Assembly: GCF_000234665.1 (NCBI RefSeq)
Contig: NC_018324.1
Location: 3,221,231 to 3,285,230 of the forward strand
DNA from: Leishmania mexicana MHOM/GT/2001/U1103
Lineage: Eukaryota; Euglenozoa; Kinetoplastea; Trypanosomatida; Trypanosomatidae
Length of the DNA stretch: 64,000 nucleotides
Direction: 5' to 3'
Below, in pieces: positions 28,700-36,517 of this stretch. Each line of letters starts with the position of its first letter. Positions within the stretch are counted from its first letter, which is position 1. The notes below the pieces were generated by a model. The model did not search any database. It worked only from the letters and a program-made list of their open reading frames with translations, and was not told the DNA's origin. The position numbers and the translations under genes were made by a program.

Positions 28700-29722
28700 A
28701 TGCTGCATCGCTCTTTCTGGCGATTGACGGCAGCAGCCGTTGCCAGCTCTGCCGCGAGTGGCGAGACGCTTGCGCCCTTCACTGCCCGCGTCGGGGCCCT
28801 GTGCAAGCAGATGCACGCAGCTGGCGCGGAGTTCGACTGCGTTGCCGTCGACCCCAGCGAGGAGCAGTGCCGCGGCCTCGTAGCCAAGTGCGCCATTCGG
28901 GAGGGCACCACCGTCATGTCGGTTCCCCTCCAGTCGTGTGGCATCTCCTCCGACCAGCTCATCAAGGACGACGCGTTTATGCAGGCAATGAAGCCCCCGA
29001 GCCTGAACATGGTGCGACACGTCATGAATACCTGCAGTATTCGCGATCCGGTCATGCACGAGCAGTTTTACTTGGCGCTCCTGATTGCGGCCGACCACAT
29101 GAACCCCGCCAGCCCCCGCAGCGACTACTACAACCTCCTCCCGCACCCCGCCATTGATGACGCTCTGGTGATTCAGCGCTACAAGGACGTTCTCGACCCG
29201 CTGCTGCTCGTGGAGTGGGACGACTACCAGAAGGATATGCTCTCCGTCCTGCACCACCTGCTCCGGCGCTGGGGCTCGCCGTTGGCCCCGCCCATCCAGG
29301 TGGCGTACTGGGCCCTGCGCACCGTGCTCAGCCGCATGCACATGCTGCCGAAGGCTGGTCTGGCACCACAGCAGGTGGGGTCCACCCTCAGCTACACGGC
29401 GCTGTCCACTGTCGATCAAGCTGACCTGCAGACGCGATGGCGGAGGCGATTCAAGTCCATCTTGAGCTCGCTGACGGGCAACCCAGCTGACGCCGAGGAA
29501 TACCACCTCGTCCCCACGCTAGTGCCACTGCTGGACATGACCCCGCACATCCCCTCCAGCAACGTGCAGGTAGAGGTGAACACGCGTGGCACCGCTGTCG
29601 GCGGCTGCGCTGAGCTTCGCGCGGTGCGCGACATCGACGCTGGAGAGACGATTGGTCTGCGGTTCAACTCCTCCCAGGCGCCAGTGTTTCTGCTCTTCCG
29701 CTTTGGCTTCATTCCGCAGTAG
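28700..29722 (+). CDS. Divergent SET-domain (SETD3/RuBisCO-methyltransferase-like) protein, possibly mitochondrial
   Basis: The 340-residue protein begins with a basic, Ala/Ser-rich segment without acids (MLHRSFWRLTAAAVASSAAS) that resembles a mitochondrial leader. The first SET-like motif is at about 54-74 (CRGLVAKCAIREGTTVMSVP), matching G-x-G-L-x-A...I-x-x-G-x-x-x-x-x-V-P of SETD3/LSMT-type lysine or histidine methyltransferases. A helical insert follows (about 100-265), and the C-terminal SET part lies at about 270-340 (PLLDMTPHIPSSN, then CAELRAVRDIDAGETIGLRF). The usual N-H of the AdoMet-binding motif is replaced by P282-H283, and the usual Y-G is replaced by L-R. The protein ends right after the SET fold, without the C-terminal substrate-binding domain of the family (SETD3 about 594 residues). 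It may therefore be inactive or have unusual specificity. Confidence 0.75.
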   Translation: MLHRSFWRLTAAAVASSAASGETLAPFTARVGALCKQMHAAGAEFDCVAVDPSEEQCRGLVAKCAIREGTTVMSVPLQSCGISSDQLIKDDAFMQAMKPPSLNMVRHVMNTCSIRDPVMHEQFYLALLIAADHMNPASPRSDYYNLLPHPAIDDALVIQRYKDVLDPLLLVEWDDYQKDMLSVLHHLLRRWGSPLAPPIQVAYWALRTVLSRMHMLPKAGLAPQQVGSTLSYTALSTVDQADLQTRWRRRFKSILSSLTGNPADAEEYHLVPTLVPLLDMTPHIPSSNVQVEVNTRGTAVGGCAELRAVRDIDAGETIGLRFNSSQAPVFLLFRFGFIPQ

Positions 29723-29918
29723 TGTGCGTGTGTGCGCGTCATGCCGACGTTGTCCTCTCCGTGCCGTGTGGCTGCTTGGTGTGGTTCGATGCACCGCTGC
29801 TGCCGCCGCGCCTCCATCATGTGTTGTGGTGCTCGTCTGGTCCGATGTGGATGCTTCGTAGTTGTCGTTGGTTTGTTACCTGGATGTTGCTGTCTTCTCA
29901 CTCTCTCGTACCCACCCG

Positions 29919-29940
29919 TCACACACACACACACACACAT
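29919..29940. repeat. CA microsatellite
   Basis: Uninterrupted CA dinucleotide run of about 21 bp in the 3' UTR of the SET-domain gene. Confidence 0.85.
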
Positions 29941-30983
29941 ACGCGCTCCCCTTGCCTCTCTCTTCGGACTGCACCGTTTCTTCTTGGGTATGTGGGGGTG
30001 GGGGGGGGGCACTGAACGGGTTCGTCCGTGCGACTCGCGACGGCCGCGCGGAGAAGCGAATCCGCCACAGATGAGGGTAAAGACACAATCTCTCCCCCTC
30101 CTCCCAACAAAACCGAAGGACGCCGTCGCGGCGTGTCATGTGCTCTGCTACACACACGCACAAGGACTTCCGGCGGCTCACCACCGCTCCCCTTGACTTT
30201 CGGTTCCACGGCTTCTCTCGAAGGGGCGACGGTGTTAGCCGTTCCCAGACGCACGCAAACGGACACGAGGACGTGCATCCATCCCGCATCCGCCGCCACC
30301 GCTCCTCTTGCGTTCCTTTAGCGTACTCTCCCACTTCTCGCGTATCGTTCTCTTTTATGGGCGTTGTGCCGTCGGCAGCGGTGGGGATGGGCGTCGCACG
30401 CAGGCACACGCACTGGCTCCCATGGACAACCCAGGCGTCCCTTTCTCTCTCACACTTTCTGCGTTCTTCTCGTCGACACACATCCGCCTTGCGAATCACC
30501 GCTGGTGAGGGAAGGAGGGGGGGGTGTCACGGCTGCACTTCGTGACGCTCTCGCTCGCTCTGGGCGTTGTGACTGTTGTTGTTTGCGTCTATCCGTCCGT
30601 CCATCTCGTCTCTCCACCCTCCTATGGGATGTGTATGGGAGGGACGTATGCCGGAGAGCAACGGGACGCGTGTAGTGCGCGCGGTCGTCCGGGTTTGCTG
30701 TGTAAGGGCGGGGGGGGCTGACGTCTCACGGCCTCACGCACCCGCCTCGTACGGCCTTGGTGCAGCCTATACGAGTCCGAGCTGGCTCGTCTCTCCACAC
30801 GTCAATGCGCGCCCACAAACTCGACGTCATGTGCTCTCCTCCTCCTCCCTTCCTCCTTTTCCTTTCTGCAACGAACTGGCGCACACGCGGGCGTGCACCC
30901 CCCTCTCCCCCAACCGTCACACATGTACCCGCCACTGGTGGTGTAACTCCAGAACCCTTCACAGCAACTCGCTTGTGCTTGAT

Positions 30984-31012
30984 CTTGCTCTCTCCTCCCT
31001 TTGCCTCCCCAG
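30984..31012 (+). promoter_or_regulatory. Candidate trans-splice acceptor
   Basis: The pyrimidine tract CTTGCTCTCTCCTCCCTTTG continues as CCTCCCC and runs directly into AG at 31011-31012. This leaves a leader of about 57 nt before the ATG at 31070 and is one of the most canonical acceptor sites in the window. It also shows that the open frame beginning at TTG 31001 is untranslated at that point. Confidence 0.65.
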
Positions 31013-31069
31013 ATCGCGCTGCCACCCTCCCTCTCCTCTGCCTTCCGCGATTCACCAGATCGCACAAGC

Positions 31070-31507
31070 ATGTCTGCTGAGGCCGAGCCGATGCCTGCGC
31101 CGCAGGAGACTGCTCCTGCCACCCACACCACACCGACGGTCGTAGAGCTGAAGCCGAAGAACACGCACCGCCTCAACCGCATCCTGCGCAAGCCCAAGGC
31201 CTCACTGCCGCCGCGCAAGTGGCACCCCGACGAGGAGGGCGAGCCCCGTGCTGTCGGCGTGCCGCCGAGCGTGGTGAACACGCTCCTTGCAAGCCTGTCG
31301 GAGGAGGAGAAGAAGCGCGCCACCGCTGGTCTGGACCCGCTAAGCGCGACGCAGGAGGCACTGATCCGACGCGCCGCACGCTTCGGTCTTAACATTAACA
31401 GCAGCAACCCCGCGGCGCCGGTGGCTCCAGCGCCGACCTTCATGGTGGACGAGGAGACGCTGCGCCGCCGCGAGGAGCGCTTTAAGCAGGCTGCGCCGTT
31501 GCAGTAA
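31070..31507 (+). CDS. Small Tho1/MOS11 (SARNP)-like C-terminal-domain protein
   Basis: This 145-residue, Ala/Pro-rich protein has basic patches (KPKNTHRLNRILRKPKASLP at about 27-46). Its C-terminal half carries RRAARFGLNI (about 102-111) and RRREERFKQA (about 132-141). These resemble the R-A-x-R-F-G and E-x-R-x-x-R-F repeats of the Tho1/MOS11 C-terminal domain of SARNP/Tho1, factors that bind RNA and the mRNA-export helicase of the TREX pathway. The SAP domain found at the N-terminus of yeast Tho1 is not visible. If correct, it would act in nuclear mRNP packaging or export. The resemblance is short and could be coincidental; the protein is certainly a gene by codon use, start and splice-site context. 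The frame is open upstream from a TTG at 31001, but the ATG at 31070 was chosen. Confidence 0.75.
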   Translation: MSAEAEPMPAPQETAPATHTTPTVVELKPKNTHRLNRILRKPKASLPPRKWHPDEEGEPRAVGVPPSVVNTLLASLSEEEKKRATAGLDPLSATQEALIRRAARFGLNINSSNPAAPVAPAPTFMVDEETLRRREERFKQAAPLQ

Positions 31508-32537
31508 GGTGTCGGAAAAGCGCAAGCGATCGTCGCGGAAGGTGACGCTGGAGGCACAGCTGGGACGAGTTGCTGGCGTGATAGAAAGACTGGATGGACT
31601 GGGGTGGGGAGGACGGATGCCGAGTGCAAGTAGGTGCCTCTGCAGTGCCGGCGCGTACGCCCACACCCCAGGCAACCACACGCGCCCCTTCCTTTCCGCG
31701 TTCTCCTGTCGCCACTCCAACCGCCCACGCTGATGTGCGCATGTATGCATGTGCGTGCACGCGCAGGCGTATTTCTGTAGGACGTGTTTGAAAGCAGCGG
31801 AAAACGAAAGAAGCGAAGCATGCAGTTGGCCAGCACAGCACATCTCACCCACAAGTGATTCCGTGCATGCGGCACCAACAGAAGCAGCGGCAGGGCAAAA
31901 CACTGCATCTCGCGAGAGACAACATTTTTGTACTCGCACACCGTAGAGAGCAGGGGCCTACCCTACATACACAGACGCGTGGATGTGTGCACGTGGTGCT
32001 GCGTGCCGTTGGCGCATCTCCGACGCGGGTAGATGCACACCGAACCCACTCCCCCCTACACACACACCGTGTCATGACGCACGCAGCAGCATCCGTGCGT
32101 GTAGCCCCTCTATGCTGCGCGGCTCCCTTGACATTCACGTGCTCGCTGTGTGTCGCTCGCTCGTGCTTTGCGCCTTCTTCCCGATTCATGCACGTCTGTC
32201 GGTGCCTGAGGAGCCAATCACGGCACGCACTCGCACACACACACACACAAACACACACAACAGCAACAACAACAACTGCCCTTCCTCTTTCGACGGACGC
32301 TGCTGGGGCTGGAAACACATTCGGGAAGAGAACGGCCGAGGCTGTCGGCGGCTTTCCACCCTCTCTCACGGCTTGCTTCTTCACGCCCCTCACAGGCGGA
32401 CATTACACCCCATTCCTTCACTCATAGACCAGCAGATAGAGCTGCATTGCTCTCCGTGGGAGCAGCGGTGCGCACCCGTGGGTCTGTGTCTGCCCCCCTC
32501 CCCCCGATCGTGCGCGCTTTGCTGAGGCTCAGTCGCC
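31508..32537 (+). other. Intergenic region, 1.0 kb
   Basis: 3' UTR of the small Tho1-like gene, a CA/CAA-rich stretch at 32233-32275, and a pyrimidine-rich leader (about 32490-32520) before the next ATG. No gene is supported. Confidence 0.6.
32233..32275. repeat. CA then CAA microsatellite
   Basis: A CA run passing into ACAACAACAA units, about 43 bp, in the intergenic space before the tandem ubiquitin-like gene. Confidence 0.8.
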
Positions 32538-33716
32538 ATGAGCGGCGCCACCACGCGACCAGAGGCGGCAACGGCGCCTGTATCCGTGCAGCTTACACCG
32601 ATCGTGCCGATCCGGGTCTTTGACGCGCATGGCGAGTACTTTGACACAGAGATGGACGTCGACGCCCCGTTGCGCTCGTTGCAGCTAGCAATCGAGGACT
32701 ACTTCAAGGTGAAGCCGGAGGTGCAGCTGCTCCTGCACAACCGGCAGCAAATCCACGCAGACCGCTCGCTGCGCGACAACGGGTGCCTGCTGCTGAAGGG
32801 AGACCCCTATGTAAAGCTTGTGTGCCTCCTGAAGCGCGGTCCAGTGCTGAACCTGCGATGTGAAGTGGGACCCGTCACCTACGTAGTCGCCTGTCACGAG
32901 ATGGCGACGGTGTGGGAGCTAAAGGGGATGCTGTGCGAGGAAATGGAGCGGCAGCAGCGACGCGCAGCGCCCGCTGGCGCGGCGTCGCGCCGGCTGACGT
33001 GTGGGCCGGAGCGACTGCGTCTGCTGTGGCGGTACATGGAGCTGAATGACAAGGCTACCCTGCACTACTACCGCATCTCCACGAACGCGGTGCTGCACGT
33101 GATGCACCGCCGGCGGGCCTCGACGCCGGCCGCCGCTGCAGTCTCGAGTCCGTTGAACCACGAGACGGGGCTAAACCGAACCGTGACAACGCAACAGCCG
33201 TCCACGACAGCGTGGTGGCAGAGACCCCGCGCCGCGTCGGCATCGCCCAGTAGCGCTGCCTGTGCTCCAGCGGCGTTGCCTGCCTCGGCACCGGAGGCGC
33301 GGGTGACGCACAGCCCGGCAGAAGGATACAACGACGCCTTTGGCGCCGCCGCAAGACCTTGCATGGGGTTGCCGATGGTGTCGGGGTACACGCAGCCGCC
33401 ACCGTCACTGCTGGCTGCTGCGGAACCGATGGCCGCCTATGCCGGGTCCACGCTTGGCGCGCCCCAGCACCACCACGACCTCCTCACAAGCTCCGAGGTT
33501 GTGACCTTGTCGCTCGCCGTGCGTTCGCTCGAGGCCCAGCTGCGCAGCCTCCAGCAGGAGCAGCGGCAGGTGGAGCAGTACCAGCAGTCCCTCACCGCCT
33601 ACCAGCGTGGCAACCTCGCCGACGCCCAGCAGCGCATCCTGGAGTTGGAGGAGACAGTGAAGCGGTTCCACGCGCTGCTGCAACGCGCCGTCGCGCTCAT
33701 TCCTGCAGCGGCGTGA
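32538..33716 (+). CDS. Tandem ubiquitin-like-domain protein with C-terminal coiled coil
   Basis: The 392-residue protein carries two consecutive ubiquitin-like modules. The first (about 18-97) starts IPIRVFDAHGEYFDTEMDVD, has a helix at LRSLQLAIEDYF and the ubiquitin-like turn LLLHNRQQIHADRSLRDNGC. The second (about 100-192) has LRCEVGPVTYVVACHEMATV, a helix WELKGMLCEEM and YMELNDKATLHYYRISTNAV. A Ser/Ala/Pro-rich linker (about 193-320) is followed by a Gln/Leu/Glu coiled coil (about 325-385). No diglycine C-terminus is present, so it is not a conjugated modifier; it may act as an adaptor or scaffold. It is the last gene of the plus-strand unit and borders the strand switch. The fold assignment is by motif reading, and the function is unknown. 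Confidence 0.8.
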   Translation: MSGATTRPEAATAPVSVQLTPIVPIRVFDAHGEYFDTEMDVDAPLRSLQLAIEDYFKVKPEVQLLLHNRQQIHADRSLRDNGCLLLKGDPYVKLVCLLKRGPVLNLRCEVGPVTYVVACHEMATVWELKGMLCEEMERQQRRAAPAGAASRRLTCGPERLRLLWRYMELNDKATLHYYRISTNAVLHVMHRRRASTPAAAAVSSPLNHETGLNRTVTTQQPSTTAWWQRPRAASASPSSAACAPAALPASAPEARVTHSPAEGYNDAFGAAARPCMGLPMVSGYTQPPPSLLAAAEPMAAYAGSTLGAPQHHHDLLTSSEVVTLSLAVRSLEAQLRSLQQEQRQVEQYQQSLTAYQRGNLADAQQRILELEETVKRFHALLQRAVALIPAAA

Positions 33717-35182
33717 CATCGGCTCACCCCCTCATGCAAGGGAGCGCGGCCGCTGCCCCTCTGCACCTTCACCTCTCTGTGCGCGTGTTCCTTCCCGTGT
33801 TCATGTCCAGAGCCTCTCTCGCCTCCTCGCACAAACGCAAACACAAACGACCGCTACGCCCCACACGCGGCCCCCCAAACCCATCAAACACACCTCCTCC
33901 GCCATCGACGCGGCGGTAGGCCGCCATGGATTGTGTGCCCCCCTCCCTTCCCCTGTGTGTGCGTCATCCCGTCTTTCTCCGCCATCCGCTTCTGCTTTTG
34001 CCCGCCCTCTTCGCTTTTGCACGCTAGCCCTTTTCCCTCGGTTGGTGGGCCCGGCAGGGCGGGGGGGGGGCTGGGCCGCGGCGCTCATGCGTGGCCGAGG
34101 GGGCTGGCGGCGGGCGAGCAGGCTTGGGGCCGGGCCCTGGGGCTGGTGGGGAGGGGCGCAGGAAGTTTGCGTGCGGCGCGGCGTTCGTGTGCGCATAAAA
34201 GGTGGGAGGGGGAAGGGGGAGGCGGCCACGGGCGCGCCTCGTGCGATTTCCGCCCGTCTTTGGTTCTCGTGATATCTGCGAGCCCTGGGGAGGGACACAG
34301 GTGGGTAAGCACGCGGAACATCTCGCCGCCTCTTTTTTTTGTAGAATACGGCAACAATCCTGCACAGGCAAAGGGACACGAAAGACAGGAGAGCACAAAA
34401 CAGTGGGCAACCTTCACTCGTCACACGCGGCGTGTCTGCTCACCTTCCATGACGGTACGAACAACAGAGGAAGAACAAGAGAGGGGAGAGTGCCTCTACT
34501 TGCGCATGTGTATTGGCCTACAAATGGGCGAACGAGATCTGCGGCCGTCGTTGCTCAGCGGCACCGGAGAGGGCGGGGCAGTGAGCATCGAAAGAGGGGT
34601 AACGGAGGAGCAGAAATACAAAGGAAGGGTGAAAAACCAAACGCGCTCACATGTCCCTTCCCCCGCTCTTGTCATCGCCACCAAGGCATGCCTGCGTGTT
34701 TGCTCAGCCTAGAGCGACGGAGAGCAGGCATTTGTCTACAAGTCAGCCGATCAACACCAGAGAGGGAGAGAATGGGTGATGAGGGGGGGGCAACGAAAGG
34801 GAAAGGGGTGGGTGATTGGTGGGGCGTGGCGCCTCCATGTGAAGGGGCGCAACGGCCGCTACACAAAAAAAAAACGATGCAGCACAGTAGTCGAAAGGGA
34901 GGAATGATAGCGAAAGCGAAACACATCACAGCGACAGAGGGAGAGGGAGAGAGGGAGAGAGGTGGCGCAGAGACCCGCACACAGGACGACATGGGCACAC
35001 CTTCACACGCATCTTCGCCAAGCGCTACACACGGACGGTTGAGGGGAGGACACGCACACACACACACAGAGGCAGCTCAACACGATGGAGAAAGAACAAA
35101 AGGTGCGGTAGTTGCACAGTAACAGTCGACGCAGCGGACGCGGATGGGTGGTGCGGCGGCTTCTGTGCACATCAACGCCTTC
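33717..35182. other. Convergent strand-switch region (predicted transcription termination zone)
   Basis: All genes to the left are on the plus strand and all to the right on the minus strand, so two polycistronic units converge here. The 1.47 kb contains no supported gene. It holds pyrimidine-rich sequence up to about 34030, a G10 run at 34051-34060 followed by very G-rich DNA to about 34230, and purine-rich GA repeats with poly-G and poly-A runs to about 35100. In Leishmania, convergent switch regions are known sites of RNA polymerase II termination, marked by base J and histone H3.V, and some carry tRNA genes. No tRNA B-box was recognised by eye here. Confidence 0.75.
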
Positions 35183-35911
35183 CTACAGCTGCTTCGGCTT
35201 CACGCAGTCCACGCTGTGGTCGCGCTTGGCGATCTGGCTCGCCGTCGACGCCGCATTGCAGTATTGGCCGCCGCCAGAGGGGTGATGTTGCATGCTCTGC
35301 GAGAGGCTCGGGTAGAGCGGCGGCGGCAGCGACGCGCCAACAAAGGCCTGCGGCTGCGGCGGCTGCGTGGGCCCCTCACACTTGTCGCACGACGTTGAAT
35401 CCAGCGCAGCGGCGGACGCGTTCGGCACGTAGGCAGCGCTCGTGTACGGGTTGGGCGATGCAAGTGGGATGCCCTCCACCGGCACTCCGTACATCACCGG
35501 CATCGGCTGCTGCACCATGCAGAGGCTCTCGCCGAAGTCCAGCGGTGTGATGGCAATGCTGAGTGTGGCCCTCCTGCCCTCGAAGGTGCCGCGCAGGTTC
35601 ACGCGCATTTGCTCGCCACGCACGAAGCGCTGCTCGGTCATCTCAATCCACGCAACCGACACACAGCTTTGCGAGAAGAGCGTCTTGGTCCACAGTTCCA
35701 CGAACAAGCGGTTGCGGCTTGGGCGGGCCGTGTCGCAGTGGTACTGGAAGCGGAACCGCTCCCCAAAGTACACCTCACCCACGTGGTCAGCGCTGGAGGA
35801 CTTCGTGCGGATTGCCTGACCTTGAAGGCGCACGTACACGCAGAATGAATTCCGCAGCGACACGCCTGTGATTTCCGTCGCGCACAACACCGAGACATCC
35901 ACGGCCGGCAT
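35183..35911 (-). CDS. C2-like domain protein with Pro-rich tail
   Basis: The 242-residue protein starts MPAVDVSVLCATEITGVSLR. Residues 1-125 resemble a C2 domain, a beta sandwich often binding membranes: an opening strand, then FCVYVRLQGQAIRTKS, FGERFRFQYHC, LFVELWTKTLF and a closing LSIAITPLDFG. The aspartates that bind calcium in classical C2 domains (such as the D-P-Y motif) are absent; the equivalent position reads NSFCVYV. It is therefore probably a calcium-independent C2. The remainder (about 140-242) is Pro/Ser/Gln-rich and disordered. The frame is open to 36031, but that part translates the pyrimidine-rich leader; the ATG at 35909-35911 follows a convincing splice acceptor by 77 nt. 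It is the last gene of the minus-strand unit. Confidence 0.75.
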   Translation of the reverse strand: MPAVDVSVLCATEITGVSLRNSFCVYVRLQGQAIRTKSSSADHVGEVYFGERFRFQYHCDTARPSRNRLFVELWTKTLFSQSCVSVAWIEMTEQRFVRGEQMRVNLRGTFEGRRATLSIAITPLDFGESLCMVQQPMPVMYGVPVEGIPLASPNPYTSAAYVPNASAAALDSTSCDKCEGPTQPPQPQAFVGASLPPPLYPSLSQSMQHHPSGGGQYCNAASTASQIAKRDHSVDCVKPKQL

Positions 35912-35988
35912 CGTGACAAAGGGAGGGCGTAGATGAGGGGAAGGGGTCCTGACGAACAACGACAACAGACACACCGAAACGAACGGCA

Positions 35989-36016
35989 CTGGAGGAGGAG
36001 AGGGGGGAGGGAGGCG
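35989..36016 (-). promoter_or_regulatory. Candidate trans-splice acceptor for the C2-like gene
   Basis: Read on the minus strand, a long C/T tract (CCTCCCTCCCCCCTCTCCTC) runs into CTCCAG, with AG at complement 35989-35990. This is the expected polypyrimidine-AG layout. Confidence 0.6.
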
Positions 36017-36055
36017 CACTGACAGAGACACAGGGAGAGAGAAGTTTTCTGCAAT

Positions 36056-36081
36056 GGTGTGTGTGTGTGCGTGCGTGCGTG
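36056..36081. repeat. TG / TGCG microsatellite
   Basis: GTGTGTGTGTGC followed by GTGC units, about 26 bp, in the leader region of the C2-like gene. Confidence 0.8.
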
Positions 36082-36517
36082 TTGGTCAACGAGACGGAGG
36101 GGGAGAGGGGTGTAGAAACAAAAGTGCAGTGCTTGTGTTTGCATGTGCTCACCAATGTGAAATAACGCGCACCCACCTACCCCCATGCGCTGCGTGCTGA
36201 GCGCCGCACACCACTGCGATCAGCTCAACGGCACGTGGGCATACCTGTGTGACTGTGCGGCGACATTCACCGCAGAGTTGCCTGCGTGTAGGACATGATA
36301 ACCGCTTCCGAACGACCAGAGGGAGGGAGGGGGCAGGAGGGGAGGAGATCGGCACACCCGCACGGCCGCTCTTGTCGCATCGTAAGAAGGGTGAGAAGGA
36401 TATCCGGTGTACATCAAAAAGAACAAGTCTGCCAGGGGAGTGGGGCGGGCTGAGCAGACTTGAGCGCACGTCGTCATCGCCCCCGTTGCCACGGACCACC
36501 TCCGCTCAACGGCTGGC

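Larger units (their letters stand above)
29723..31069 (+). other. Intergenic region, 1.35 kb
   Basis: 3' UTR of the SET gene, a CA repeat at 29919-29940, poly-G tracts at about 29993-30009, 30509-30518 and 30708-30718, and a pyrimidine-rich leader for the next gene. Open frames of 100-200 codons in both directions are repeat-driven. No gene is supported. Confidence 0.6.
35912..36517 (-). other. Intergenic region, 0.6 kb
   Basis: On the minus strand this is the leader of the C2-like gene and the 3' UTR of the next gene upstream. It contains a TG repeat (CA on the coding strand) at 36056-36081. No gene is supported. Confidence 0.6.

Noticed and set aside
34202..35122. 306-codon plus-strand frame inside the strand-switch region
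   Set aside because: It begins at GTG, is Arg/Gly/His-rich without domains, includes poly-purine and CA-repeat translations, and has no coding-like pattern.
33717..35182. Search for tRNA or other RNA polymerase III genes in the strand switch
   Set aside because: No B-box-like GGTTCGANNCC with a matching A-box and cloverleaf was found by eye on either strand; a computational search could still find one.
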